Source: Pseudoalteromonas atlantica
Lineage (GTDB): Bacteria > Pseudomonadota > Gammaproteobacteria > Enterobacterales > Alteromonadaceae
Reading direction: 5' to 3'
NCBI GenBank assembly: GCA_007988745.1
Contig: BJUT01000027.1
Span: forward strand, 1-53,620
Length of the DNA stretch: 53,620 nt
This document shows, piece after piece, positions 17,953 through 27,046 of the stretch (the stretch's first letter is position 1; the number at the start of each line of letters is the position of its first letter). Position numbers and translations under genes: made by a program. Below the pieces are notes generated by a model, which ran no database searches, was not told the DNA's origin, and was given only the letters and a program-made list of their open reading frames with translations.

Positions 17953-18525
17953 CTATGTCTTTTTAGGGCCAATAATCCGTTTTATTACCGGTGCCTTTGT
18001 AGGCTTAGGTTCTTTATTTAATACCATAACCGGGCGTGTCACAAACAGGTTGTTAGGGTAAACAACTCGGTGCCCATCCACATGCTCAAGTAGCACGTTC
18101 ATTAAACCTAATTCGACAATGCGCCCTTCTATATGGTTTGCGCCATCAACAATACGCACCCAATTTCCCACATGAAAACCATTTTGAATAAACATGAGTA
18201 AAAAAGCGGTAAGGTTACTAAGCAGCGACCAAGCGGCAAATAAAGCGACCCCGAGCATAGCAAATAAGGATGAGCCCAAAACTAATAGCCCGCGCAGCTC
18301 TATACCCCAAAATATAAGCACTAAGCACAGCACTACAAACGCGAGTATTATTTTTAATAACAGCTCAGCTCTAAATTTACGATGAACATCTACTTTTCCT
18401 TTTATGGCTTTTTCGAGCAACTTTTTAGTGACTTTTAATAAAAGAGGAAAAAGTAAAATGGCCATAAGGGTAACAATCAATTTATATTGCGTACCCACTA
18501 GCTCTAAAAGCGCAAACAATTCCAA
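17953..18525 (-). CDS. Short mechanosensitive channel protein (MscS family)
   Basis: This 190-residue protein has three hydrophobic segments (about 12-32, 52-75, 78-108) and then the MscS beta-domain (FHVGNWVRIVDGANHIEGRIVELGLMNVLLEHVDGHRVVYPNNL). E. coli MscS has 286 residues. Here the alpha/beta cage domain is missing and the protein ends in a basic Pro/Lys tail (about 170-190). Such truncated MscS-like proteins are found in many marine Gammaproteobacteria. Whether it gates alone is unknown. It is convergent with the rim cassette. Confidence 0.82.
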   Translation of the reverse strand: MELFALLELVGTQYKLIVTLMAILLFPLLLKVTKKLLEKAIKGKVDVHRKFRAELLLKIILAFVVLCLVLIFWGIELRGLLVLGSSLFAMLGVALFAAWSLLSNLTAFLLMFIQNGFHVGNWVRIVDGANHIEGRIVELGLMNVLLEHVDGHRVVYPNNLFVTRPVMVLNKEPKPTKAPVIKRIIGPKKT

Positions 18526-18595
18526 AGTGTGATCCCGTACTTTTTTTAGGTAAATTTAAAGCGCTAGTGTAACGCTTTCGTTTATTGCTCGCTAT

Positions 18596-20305
18596 TTAAA
18601 AGGTGTTTTTAACACTTACGAGCCACTGCACCGAATCAACATCGTCGTAGCTATCAAGCGGGGCGGCAATATCAAGGTGGATCATGGTGCCAGAGTTTGC
18701 TCTGCTAGGTGCTAAACGCAAACCCACACCAACATTTTTTAAAACATGATCGTTCTCGCCGTTGTCTTCATCGTTAAACCAAGCGCGGCCAACATCAACA
18801 AAGCCCGCTGCACCGACTTTAAATAGCTGCAGTAAATCGTACTCCCAGTAATAGCGTTTTTCTAAGCTGACTAAAAAGCTTCGGTCGCCATGCTGGTAAT
18901 CCATAGGATAGCCACGAAGGCCCGTTTCGCCGCCAAGTGTTAGCTGCTTATCGGCGGTTAGGTTTTTAGCATACTGAGCACGGGCTTTAACAAACCAAGA
19001 TTGGTTTTCGCTGGTATTTAAGTAGTACTGCACTTCGCTGGTGGCTAAAAAGTTTTCTAGTTGTTTTTGCTCTTTATTCCAATAACCATCCACTTGAGCA
19101 CTAAAACGCCACAGCGTTCTGTCGGTAGTAAAGTGCGCTTTTTTAGCTTTTAACGAATACACGGCTCTGCTGTCATCATTGCTAAGTGATTCATCTGAGT
19201 AGCCTAATAAGGCTTTAATATTCCACCCTAAATTTAAATCTTCGGTGCGCGAAATACTGTCAAAATTACGCACTTTTATATAACTGTCTTCAAACCAATG
19301 ACCACTCACATAGGGGTAACTTAGTTGTCTGTTTTTGGCCAAGGGAGCAAAGGTTGTTTCTATTTCTGCAAAGCTGTCTTCTTGGTTTACATAGCCAAGC
19401 GTTAAGCGCTGTGTCCAGCTATCAGATAATGCTTTAGAGTGGCCTAAAAAAGCGCTAAAAAAATCGGTTGTTTGATCAAACTCACTGTATTCATCACCAC
19501 GGCGATACAACGACTCTTCTCGCTGTTCAGAAAAGCTTTTAATACCATAGCTATAAGGTGTATCTATGGCGTAAAACGGATAGGTTAGCTCTAATAAGTG
19601 GCGCTTACCGTCACTGTTGTCGGCATACTCTAAGCGCCCGCGATACCGGCTAGATAATATATTAGGATCGTCATAAATAAATAAATAACCATTACGATCG
19701 CTGTCGGTGGTGCGTGAAAATGACAAGCGCTTGCCCCAACCCAGTAAATTGGACTCGCGAAAGCCAATACTCGATTTATTTTCGCCACCGCTGCGACTAA
19801 AGCTTATTTCGGGTAGTAAGGTCCATAAATCGCGAGTTACCACCGTTACATCTACGTTGCCGTCGCAGTTTTCAACCGCGCTTATTTGCGCATCATATAA
19901 ATAGTTTTGTTGGCGTAATAAACGCTCTGACTCAGCGAGCTTTCTGGCATTGTAATTATCGCCTTGTTTAAATAATAAAATATTACTAATAACGTCTGGC
20001 TCGGTTTGAATATGCGCGCGGTTGGCAAAACGAAAAAGCGCGTTATTTTCCTCCTCCAGCTCGGTATTAAAAACGTTAAGTTGTTTAAGGGTAATTGAGG
20101 TTATCTGGGCGTCGCTGCGACTATTAATCAGTGTGGTTTTATCTTCAACCTCACGGCGTAAATTATTGCTTTTGTCTGAGTGAGTTTGCACAGCGGAGCA
20201 GGTGTTAGTTTTATTGGGTGGTTGTTGTGCAAAGGCCTTAGGCGCACTAAAGCTTACAAGGGCTAAGCTTATACAACAGTGTGCAATCCATTTTCTATTC
20301 ACCAT
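18596..20305 (-). CDS. Omp85/BamA-TamA superfamily outer-membrane protein
   Basis: The 569-residue protein has a signal peptide (about 1-26, KAFA/QQPP), one POTRA-like region (about 95-175, VISNILLFKQGDNYNARKL) and a C-terminal 16-strand type barrel. The conserved loop-6 motif reads GLRGYPMDYQHGDRSFL, with the VRGF/Y-like RGYP. The terminal residue is Phe (SVKNTF), the usual barrel signal. It is too short for BamA, which has five POTRA domains. It could be a ShlB/FhaC-like exporter without a visible partner, or a surface-antigen-type protein of unknown substrate. It stands alone as a single-gene unit. Confidence 0.8.
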   Translation of the reverse strand: MVNRKWIAHCCISLALVSFSAPKAFAQQPPNKTNTCSAVQTHSDKSNNLRREVEDKTTLINSRSDAQITSITLKQLNVFNTELEEENNALFRFANRAHIQTEPDVISNILLFKQGDNYNARKLAESERLLRQQNYLYDAQISAVENCDGNVDVTVVTRDLWTLLPEISFSRSGGENKSSIGFRESNLLGWGKRLSFSRTTDSDRNGYLFIYDDPNILSSRYRGRLEYADNSDGKRHLLELTYPFYAIDTPYSYGIKSFSEQREESLYRRGDEYSEFDQTTDFFSAFLGHSKALSDSWTQRLTLGYVNQEDSFAEIETTFAPLAKNRQLSYPYVSGHWFEDSYIKVRNFDSISRTEDLNLGWNIKALLGYSDESLSNDDSRAVYSLKAKKAHFTTDRTLWRFSAQVDGYWNKEQKQLENFLATSEVQYYLNTSENQSWFVKARAQYAKNLTADKQLTLGGETGLRGYPMDYQHGDRSFLVSLEKRYYWEYDLLQLFKVGAAGFVDVGRAWFNDEDNGENDHVLKNVGVGLRLAPSRANSGTMIHLDIAAPLDSYDDVDSVQWLVSVKNTF

Positions 20306-20451
20306 TCAACCTCTTCAATACTACTGCAAATATGAGTCGTAATATCAGCTTACATCATTGTTATTACAATGTAAGTAAAAGGTATGGATTTTGAAACTAA
20401 TTAATTGTTACTGTTATACACCTTTGTTAATTAGTGCATATGCGAGGCGTT

Positions 20452-20736
20452 TTAGCTTAAGTAAAAAGCAAGGGCTGCTAATAAATGCTCGGCTTCTTGG
20501 CCTTCGCCATTAATCCAAATACTTTCGCTGTAGTGTTCAAAATTTAAATTAAAGGTTTGCTGTTGATAGCTAAAGCGCAATTGATGACGGTCAGCACCCC
20601 CAGCATAGTCAATAATTGTTATTTCATCTGCGTGTAAAAACAGTGTGCTCCACAGCTCAAAGTCTTCATCGTGTGGGGCTTCTACTGGGCTTATAACAAT
20701 GCATTTATGGGCGTGATTGTATTCAATTTGGGTCAT
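20452..20736 (-). CDS. Small conserved protein, DUF3630-like, downstream of recQ
   Basis: This is a 94-residue soluble acidic protein. Its N-terminal half alternates beta strands (CIVISPVEAP, EITIIDYAGGADRHQLRF), and a final helix reads AEHLLAALAFYL. The gene begins 7 bases after the recQ stop on the same strand, so it is probably cotranscribed with recQ. I associate this type of protein with DUF3630 of Vibrio and Alteromonadales, from memory only. No function is known. Confidence 0.65.
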   Translation of the reverse strand: MTQIEYNHAHKCIVISPVEAPHDEDFELWSTLFLHADEITIIDYAGGADRHQLRFSYQQQTFNLNFEHYSESIWINGEGQEAEHLLAALAFYLS

Positions 20737-20743
20737 AGTTTAC

Positions 20744-22567
20744 TTAATTGCTAGCAAGGTAATTACGAATGGCCGTTAAAAATTCGCCGCCATATTTATT
20801 GAGTTTGGTAAAGCCAACGCCCGACACCTTTAAAAATTCGCTGTCGTTGGTGGGCATTAATTGCGCCATTTCGGCTAAGGTTTTATCGTTAAATACAACG
20901 TACGGCGGCACATCGTCGGCATCAGCGAGTTCTTTACGCAGAGCCCGTAAGCGGGCAAATAGTTTTTTGTCGTAGTTAAACTGCGCAAGTTTATCTTGGT
21001 ATACGTGTTTAGCTTGTAAGCGCGGCTCGGCAAGCTGTAGAGCGTATTCACTTTTAAGCACTGCGCGTGCTGCTTCGGTTAAGCGCAGCGAGGCGCCTTG
21101 GGTAATATCTTGGCTTAACAAGCCTTGGTGTATAAGTTGGCGTAATATACTGAGCCAAAATTCACTGCTTTTGTCTTTGCCTATGCCATAGGTGCTGAGT
21201 TCGTGGTGGTTGTTGTCGCGTATGCGGCTGGTATTAGCCCCGCGTAATAGTTCTACAATATAGCCTAAGCCAAAACGCTGCCCAGCTCGGTACACACACG
21301 AAAGCGCTTGTTGCGCTACTAATGTGCCATCAAAGCTTTTTGGTGGGTTAATGCAAATATCGCAGTTGCCACATTGCTCGCGTTTATACTCGCTAAAGTA
21401 GTTTAATAGTATTTGCCGGCGGCATGTTTGCGCCTCGGCAAAACTGGCCATGGCATTAAAGCGTTGTTCTTCTACGCGGCGGCGTTGTTCATCGTCTATG
21501 TCTTCAAAAAAGCGCCTAACGCGGCCTATATCGGCGGGATCAAAATACATAATGGCTTCTGCGGCTAAGCCATCACGCCCAGCGCGGCCGGTTTCTTGAT
21601 AGTAGGCTTCAATACTTTTTGGAATATCATAATGCAGAACAAAACGCACATTTGGTTTATTTATGCCCATACCAAAGGCAACGGTCGCAACGACTATTTG
21701 AATATCATCGCGGGCAAACCCGGTTTGCACAAATTGGCGCTGCTCGTTGCTCATGCCAGCATGGTACGCGGCGGCATTTAAACCTGCATCAGCGAGTTTT
21801 TCGGCAATGTCATCAACGCGCTTACGGCTAGTGCAGTAAATAATGCCACTTTGATTTTTTTGCTCTTTTAAATAGCGCAGTAGTTGCGCCATTGGCTTGA
21901 ACTTTTCTTCGATGGTGTAACGAATATTCGGTCTGTCGAAGCTGCCGGTATGTATATAGGGCTGTTGTAATTTTAATTGCTCAACTATATCAAAGCGGGT
22001 CGCTTTATCGGCCGTGGCGGTCAGTGCCATCATAGGTACATGGGAAAAGCGCTGCTTAAGCTCATTTAATCTAAAGTAATGAGGTCTAAAGTCATGCCCC
22101 CAATGCGATACACAATGTGCTTCGTCAATTGCAAATAAGCTGATATTTAAGTGGCTGAGTCGCTCGGTAAATTCATGCTGAAGCACTTTTTCAGGGGCTA
22201 CATACAGTAATTTTATTAGCCCTTGGTGCAATTGTTGGTACACTAATTGTTGCTCTTCGCGAGCCAGGCTATTATTAATGTAAGCGGCTTTAACACCTAA
22301 TGCTTGCAGTTGAGTTACTTGGTCTTGCATGAGCGAGATAAGCGGTGAAATTACCACAGTAACCCCTTCGAGCACTAACGCTGGTACTTGGTAACACACT
22401 GATTTACCGCCGCCTGTAGGCAGTAGTACCAAAGAGTCTTGGCCATTAATGGCCGCGTCGATCACCGCTTTTTGGCCATCACGAAACTCGCTGTAGCCAA
22501 ACACTTGTTTAAGAACCGTGTCAGGCTTGCGGACCAATGTGCTAGGTGTAGGGGTTAGAGTATTCAT
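20744..22567 (-). CDS. recQ: ATP-dependent DNA helicase RecQ
   Basis: RecQ is a 3'-5' DNA helicase of the RecF recombination pathway. The 607-residue protein has the canonical order: Q-motif FGYSEFRDGQ, Walker A LLPTGGGKSV, DEAH box IDEAHCVSHWG, motif III ALTATAD, and motif VI YYQETGRAGRDG. A zinc cluster (CRRQILLNYF then CGNCDIC) follows, then a winged-helix domain and a C-terminal HRDC domain (LRALRKELADADDVPPYVVF). The start at MNTLTPTPS gives a normal N-terminus. It is divergent from yigI. Confidence 0.97.
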   Translation of the reverse strand: MNTLTPTPSTLVRKPDTVLKQVFGYSEFRDGQKAVIDAAINGQDSLVLLPTGGGKSVCYQVPALVLEGVTVVISPLISLMQDQVTQLQALGVKAAYINNSLAREEQQLVYQQLHQGLIKLLYVAPEKVLQHEFTERLSHLNISLFAIDEAHCVSHWGHDFRPHYFRLNELKQRFSHVPMMALTATADKATRFDIVEQLKLQQPYIHTGSFDRPNIRYTIEEKFKPMAQLLRYLKEQKNQSGIIYCTSRKRVDDIAEKLADAGLNAAAYHAGMSNEQRQFVQTGFARDDIQIVVATVAFGMGINKPNVRFVLHYDIPKSIEAYYQETGRAGRDGLAAEAIMYFDPADIGRVRRFFEDIDDEQRRRVEEQRFNAMASFAEAQTCRRQILLNYFSEYKREQCGNCDICINPPKSFDGTLVAQQALSCVYRAGQRFGLGYIVELLRGANTSRIRDNNHHELSTYGIGKDKSSEFWLSILRQLIHQGLLSQDITQGASLRLTEAARAVLKSEYALQLAEPRLQAKHVYQDKLAQFNYDKKLFARLRALRKELADADDVPPYVVFNDKTLAEMAQLMPTNDSEFLKVSGVGFTKLNKYGGEFLTAIRNYLASN

Positions 22568-22701
22568 CGGCGGCTATTTTAGTGTTTTTTTTATAGGATG
22601 TCTTTAGCTTAGAGGTAAATGATTTAATTAGTGCCTCGTGGTTTTGCTTCAGGTATGCTTAACTCATCGTACCAGTGTTAATTTAAACATAGAGAATAAT
22701 A

Positions 22702-23157
22702 ATGAATAAAGAAATGTTAATTGAACAAGTTGGCGCACTGTTTGTAAATGGCATGCCATTTAATCAGTTTTTAAATATCTCGGTAGAGTCGCTCAGCCCT
22801 GAGCAAGCTAAAATTACCTTTCCCTGGCAGGATGTATTTATAGGCAATCCTGCACAAAAAATTCTTCATGGCGGTATTATATCGGCGGTGCTCGATAATG
22901 TGGGCGGCATGCTTGCAGCAGCCAGTGTTATTGATAAATTAACCGAGCTCGATATCCCTAGCGTACAGCAAAAGCTGGCTACCTTAGGCACTATTGATTT
23001 GCGCACAGATTATTTGCGCCCTGGCAAAGGGGAGACATTTACAGCCAGTGCTACTTTGATCCGCTCTGGTAATAAAGTGTGTGTATGTAGAATGGAGCTA
23101 CACAACGAAAAGGCAATCCAAATCGCCTTTGGTACAGGTACGTATTTAGTAGGTTAA
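22702..23157 (+). CDS. yigI: Hotdog-fold thioesterase YigI
   Basis: This is a 151-residue PaaI-like thioesterase. The hotdog signature is HGGIISAVLDNVGGMLAA (about 53-70), followed by DLRTDYLRPGKGETFTASATLIRSGNKV. Members hydrolyse acyl-CoA thioesters, and E. coli YigI acts on medium- to long-chain acyl-CoA. The order recQ-yigI-rarD mirrors E. coli, where pldA lies between recQ and yigI; pldA is absent here. A run AGAGAATAAT precedes the ATG. Confidence 0.87.
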   Translation: MNKEMLIEQVGALFVNGMPFNQFLNISVESLSPEQAKITFPWQDVFIGNPAQKILHGGIISAVLDNVGGMLAAASVIDKLTELDIPSVQQKLATLGTIDLRTDYLRPGKGETFTASATLIRSGNKVCVCRMELHNEKAIQIAFGTGTYLVG

Positions 23158-23215
23158 AGCTGCTAATTACGTACGGCTAAAATAAAAAGCTTTGCCTTGC
23201 GCTGAGCTTTAGTTA

Positions 23216-23252
23216 CCGCAAAATAAATCACTTAATAGCGCGAATTGGTATA
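23216..23252. repeat. Partial copy (right end) of a dispersed element with terminal inverted repeats
   Basis: The bases CCGCAAAATAAATCACTTAA and the following GCGCGAATTGGTA match the right end of the full copy at 48289-48321 at about 28 of 33 positions. It lies between yigI and rarD. The left half is not recognisable. Confidence 0.6.
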
Positions 23253-23287
23253 AACTGTCGGCCTTTTAGTATGAATAAGTAGTATGT

Positions 23288-24205
23288 ATGTCGATTGCAA
23301 ACGAGCAGCGTAAAGGCGGTATTTTTGCCTGTTTAGCTTTTTTAATGTGGGGCTTAGCGCCTATTTATTTCAAACAAATACAGCATGTTTCTGCTTTTGA
23401 AATTTTAACTCACCGTGTTGTCTGGTCTGTGGTTTTTTTAGTGCTTGTGGTCAGTGTGCTCAAATATTGGGATAAGGTTAAGCGCATAGTTGCCCAGCCA
23501 AAAATTATTTTAATGTTAGTACTTACCTCTTCTATATTGGGCTTTAATTGGGGGCTGTTTATTTGGGCGGTTAATAATAACCATATGCTCGATGCCAGTT
23601 TAGGGTATTACATAAACCCATTACTTAATGTGCTGTTGGGCATGCTATTTTTAGGCGAGCGGCTGCGAAAGTTACAAGGGTTTGCAGTGTTTTTAGCCTT
23701 TGCGGGCGTAGTATTGCAATTGGTCAGTTTTGGCTCGTTTCCGGTGGTGGCGTTTTCGCTTGCCACGTCTTTTGCTATTTATGGCTTACTGCGTAAAAAG
23801 TTACCTGTTGAAGCGCTGCCAGGCATTTTACTCGAAGCCCTAATTTTACTGCCGGTTGCATTAATTTACTGGTGGGTAATGGCACCAACGCCTACTTCCG
23901 ACTTAGCCCTAAACGATTGGCATACCAATGCGCTGTTAATTAGTGCCGGTATTATTACTACGTTGCCGCTGCTTTGCTTTACCGGAGCGGCCAAACGTTT
24001 GCAGTACACAACATTGGGCTTTTTTCAGTACATAGGACCAAGTTTAATGTTTATGCTTGCTGTGGTGTTTTACGATGAAGTATTTGATGCAGAGCGGGTG
24101 ATTACGTTTGCCTGTATTTGGAGTGCACTGGCTATATTTACTTGGGACTCTTATCATCAATCGCGTAAGCGTAAAAAAGCGGCTGTTACCGCCGCCGAAG
24201 TTTAA
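23288..24205 (+). CDS. rarD: EamA-family transporter RarD
   Basis: RarD is a drug/metabolite transporter superfamily membrane protein with ten predicted transmembrane segments and two EamA repeats. E. coli RarD gives chloramphenicol resistance when overexpressed; its natural substrate is unclear. The 305-residue protein begins with the RarD-typical GGIFACLAFLMWGLAPIYFK and includes LTSSILGFNWGLFIWAVNN and GFFQYIGPSLMFMLAV. The basic C-terminal tail SRKRKKAA is cytoplasmic by the positive-inside rule. It is flanked by partial dispersed repeats at 23216-23252 and 24205-24235. Confidence 0.92.
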   Translation: MSIANEQRKGGIFACLAFLMWGLAPIYFKQIQHVSAFEILTHRVVWSVVFLVLVVSVLKYWDKVKRIVAQPKIILMLVLTSSILGFNWGLFIWAVNNNHMLDASLGYYINPLLNVLLGMLFLGERLRKLQGFAVFLAFAGVVLQLVSFGSFPVVAFSLATSFAIYGLLRKKLPVEALPGILLEALILLPVALIYWWVMAPTPTSDLALNDWHTNALLISAGIITTLPLLCFTGAAKRLQYTTLGFFQYIGPSLMFMLAVVFYDEVFDAERVITFACIWSALAIFTWDSYHQSRKRKKAAVTAAEV

Positions 24206-24235
24206 TACCTATGCGCAATAATAGTTTAAGTAAGT
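24205..24235. repeat. Possible partial copy (left end) of the dispersed element
   Basis: ATACCTATGCGCAATAAT resembles the left end ATACCAATCCGCGATAAT of the full copy at 48118, but similarity fades after about 20 bases. It begins at the rarD stop codon. Confidence 0.4.
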
Positions 24236-24257
24236 TGCTATAAAGCAGCGTTAAGGT

Positions 24258-25493
24258 TTAGCTTATTACTTTATTACGGCCGGTTTCTTTTGCATCATAC
24301 AGCTTTAAATCGGCCTGTTTAAGTAACTCATCTATTTGGTAAATAGGGCCGCTTGCAAAACCAATAGAAATTGTAAATTTAATTTTTTCTTGGCTAAACT
24401 CTTGGCTATTAAGCTCTATAAATTGCCTAAATCCTTCAAGGCGTTTTAGCGCTTGCGCTGTGGTTGCATCAGTAAAGTAAACGGCAAATTCTTCACCGCC
24501 TAAGCGAGCGACTAGCTGCTTTTCAAAGTACTTTTTAAAACACACCGCCAACCCTTTAAGAACCTCATCGCCTGAATCGTGACCGTATGTATCGTTAATC
24601 GATTTAAAATGGTCTATATCAAGCATGGCGAGTGCACCATCTTGATTCGATTTTTTTAAATGCTTGAGAGACTTGCTCGACTCTTCAAAAAAGTAGCGAC
24701 GATTAGGCAGGTTTGTTAAGTAGTCGGTATTTGCTTGGCGTTTAATTGTTGCTATTTGCTCAAGCATGTCGACGTTTTGACTTAGTCGGCAGTAAAACTC
24801 TTCGCTGTTAAAGGGTTTATGAAGGTAGTCGTTGGCACCATTTTTTAAAAATAGGCTCGATAATGCTGACGAGTCAGCACCTGAAATACCGATAATGGCT
24901 TTTTCATCATTACTGTAAAGCCGGCGAATTTCGGCGCATAGCTCATCACCATTCATGTTTGGCATTTCGTTATCGGTAATAATAACAGACACATCTTTTT
25001 GGCTTTCAAGTACTTCTAGCGCGTCTTTGCCGTCCTTAGCTTCGAGTATTTGATACTTATGGCGCTTTAGTAAACTACAAATGTATCTACGGGTAGAGGT
25101 TGAGTCGTCGACGACCAACACTTTTACGTTCTCGTTACGTGGTAAACGGCTTAGTTGTTTTTCTAGGTATTGGTAAGCTTGTTTGTTTTCTTTGATTATG
25201 TAATCAATTATTGGGTATTTTTCTACCGTGTCGCGAGTTTGTTTATCTATGTTGCCTGTCATTACTATGGTGGGAATGTCGGCATTAATAGTATACGGAA
25301 TCGCCTCACCGGCAGGAGCATCGGGAAGGATAAAATCAACAACAGCGCAAAAGTAGCTATTGTGTTTTATTAGCTCTTTTGTTGCCGCTAAAGACTCGGC
25401 TATATCTACTTCGTAACCTGCTTTAAGCGCGATATGCTTTTGCACACGCGCTATAGTAGGCGTATCTTCAACTATGAGTATTTTTCGCGTCAC
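24258..25493 (-). CDS. Tandem receiver diguanylate cyclase (REC-REC-GGDEF)
   Basis: The protein makes cyclic di-GMP when its receiver domains are phosphorylated. From the chosen GTG at 25493 it has 411 residues. REC1 has acidic residues 9-10 and phospho-acceptor Asp53. REC2 has Asp129-Asp130, Asp174 and Lys226. The GGDEF domain covers about 250-411, with GGEEF at 332-336. The RxxD inhibitory site expected five residues before GGEEF reads FEKQ, so product inhibition is probably lost. The GTG has AAGG 7 bases upstream; an in-frame ATG at 25559 would add 22 unlikely residues. The architecture resembles PleD. No cognate kinase is adjacent. Confidence 0.9.
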   Translation of the reverse strand: MTRKILIVEDTPTIARVQKHIALKAGYEVDIAESLAATKELIKHNSYFCAVVDFILPDAPAGEAIPYTINADIPTIVMTGNIDKQTRDTVEKYPIIDYIIKENKQAYQYLEKQLSRLPRNENVKVLVVDDSTSTRRYICSLLKRHKYQILEAKDGKDALEVLESQKDVSVIITDNEMPNMNGDELCAEIRRLYSNDEKAIIGISGADSSALSSLFLKNGANDYLHKPFNSEEFYCRLSQNVDMLEQIATIKRQANTDYLTNLPNRRYFFEESSKSLKHLKKSNQDGALAMLDIDHFKSINDTYGHDSGDEVLKGLAVCFKKYFEKQLVARLGGEEFAVYFTDATTAQALKRLEGFRQFIELNSQEFSQEKIKFTISIGFASGPIYQIDELLKQADLKLYDAKETGRNKVIS

Positions 25494-25580
25494 GTAACAA
25501 CCTTGTTTGATATTTTGCAAAAGTATTTGCTTATACAAGTTGTAACTGTTAAAACGCAAAAAAGCAAATATCTTAGAGGC

Positions 25581-25955
25581 TTATACGCTATCTGATTCGC
25601 TATAATCGTCTTGGCTTATTGGTACCGGCCCTGACATTTTTGAACGGCCAAAAAGTGTATGAAACTTGGTTTTACAGGTTGTTAGTTTTAAATATTTAAC
25701 CCAGGCTTTTTCAATTGGGTTTGTAGGTTCTTTACTGCCACAAACTACGTCAACAAATTGCTCTTGTAGCGTATTTTGGGGTGCTAAAGTTTTATTATAA
25801 AGCCCTTTTAGTACAACGCCGTGTTGCTCTAATATGCTGGCTTCTAATAAGGTGAAGTTTCCGCTGCGGCTAAACCCGCGAGGAAAGTTTTGATCATCAT
25901 AAAATTGACGTTGGCTAACAAACGCTTGGCGAAGTAGTGAAATATCGTTGCTCAT
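25581..25955 (-). CDS. maoP: Macrodomain Ori protein MaoP (YifE, DUF413)
   Basis: MaoP is needed in E. coli for organisation of the Ori macrodomain through the site maoS. The 124-residue protein shares the family core: FYDDQNFPRGFSRSGNFTLLEASILEQHG, then EPTNPIEKAWVKYLKL and KFHTLFGR. The ATG is preceded by GAGG at good spacing. It is divergent from hdfR with a 90-base gap, as in E. coli, which supports the assignment. Whether a maoS-like site exists in this gap was not resolved. Confidence 0.9.
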   Translation of the reverse strand: MSNDISLLRQAFVSQRQFYDDQNFPRGFSRSGNFTLLEASILEQHGVVLKGLYNKTLAPQNTLQEQFVDVVCGSKEPTNPIEKAWVKYLKLTTCKTKFHTLFGRSKMSGPVPISQDDYSESDSV

Positions 25956-26045
25956 AACTGTATCCTCATACCCTGTTTATTGCTGGAGTATGATGCAAGT
26001 TTGACAATTTATTAAACAAGTTATTTTTATCGTGAGGATAAAAAA

Positions 26046-26915
26046 TTGGATATAGATTTATTAAAAACATTTGTAGAGGTTGTGCGCACGCGTCACTTTG
26101 GTAAAGCGGCCGAAAACCTGTATATCACTCAATCGGCAGTAAGCTTTCGAATTCGCCAATTAGAGCAGGGGTTGGGTGTAAACTTGTTTATTCGCCAGCG
26201 TAACAATATTCAATTAACGGCGCCAGGAGAGCGATTGCTTCCGCACGCTAAAATGATCATCACCGGCATGCAGCGTGCCAAAGTGGATGTGGCACTTGCC
26301 GATAACATGCACAAGCAAATAAGTTTAGCGGGTACGCCTAATATATGGGATGCGTTTTTACAATTTGGCATTACTAATATTGTGTCGGCTATGCCTGGGG
26401 TCTCGTTGGTCGCAGAGGTTAAAGCCCAACAAGAAAGCACGCGGCTATTATTAGAGCGTACGCTTGATTTGGCCATTTTATTTGACCCCCCTAAAGTAGA
26501 CGAGCTTGTGGTAGAGCGAATTTGCGAGCTGCCAATTATTCCGGTTAGTGGCTATGACACGGCCACTAACGAGAACTTTTTTGATAACCAATATGTATAC
26601 GTTGATTGGGGTACTACGTTTTCACTATGGCATGCGCGCCAATTTACCGGTAAAACGCCGCCTTATTTTAGAACCAGTACGGGACGTATTGCACTTGATT
26701 TAATTCTTCAGTGTGGCGGCAGTGCGTTTATCCCCGAGGTACTTGTTGAATCTCACCTAGAAAAGGGTGAGCTGTTTCATGTAAAAGATGTAGAACATAC
26801 TTCGCGTGATATTTTTGTGGCCTACCACAGAGACAACGAACAAAAAGAGCTAATAGAAACCCTGATTAACTTATTACCTAAAATAAATGCTTATCAGCCT
26901 GTTGATGAACACTAA
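26046..26915 (+). CDS. hdfR: LysR-family transcriptional regulator HdfR
   Basis: HdfR in E. coli represses flagellar flhDC and regulates glutamate synthase genes. The 289-residue protein has the N-terminal winged helix-turn-helix (LLKTFVEVVRTRHFGKAAENLYITQSAVSFRIRQLEQGLGV) matching E. coli HdfR closely, then a LysR effector domain. The start is TTG at 26046 with GAGGA about 8 bases upstream. It pairs divergently with maoP as in E. coli. Targets in this organism are unknown. Confidence 0.9.
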   Translation: MDIDLLKTFVEVVRTRHFGKAAENLYITQSAVSFRIRQLEQGLGVNLFIRQRNNIQLTAPGERLLPHAKMIITGMQRAKVDVALADNMHKQISLAGTPNIWDAFLQFGITNIVSAMPGVSLVAEVKAQQESTRLLLERTLDLAILFDPPKVDELVVERICELPIIPVSGYDTATNENFFDNQYVYVDWGTTFSLWHARQFTGKTPPYFRTSTGRIALDLILQCGGSAFIPEVLVESHLEKGELFHVKDVEHTSRDIFVAYHRDNEQKELIETLINLLPKINAYQPVDEH

Positions 26916-27046
26916 ATACCGACTATGATTTTTAATGAGGTTGAATAGGTACAATTTTGTTTATTAAATATTCATGTCGGTTTGTTTTCAGAATTTAGAC
27001 ACTTTTATTAAAATAAAAAGACAAAAATGTTTCCTTTGTAATATAT

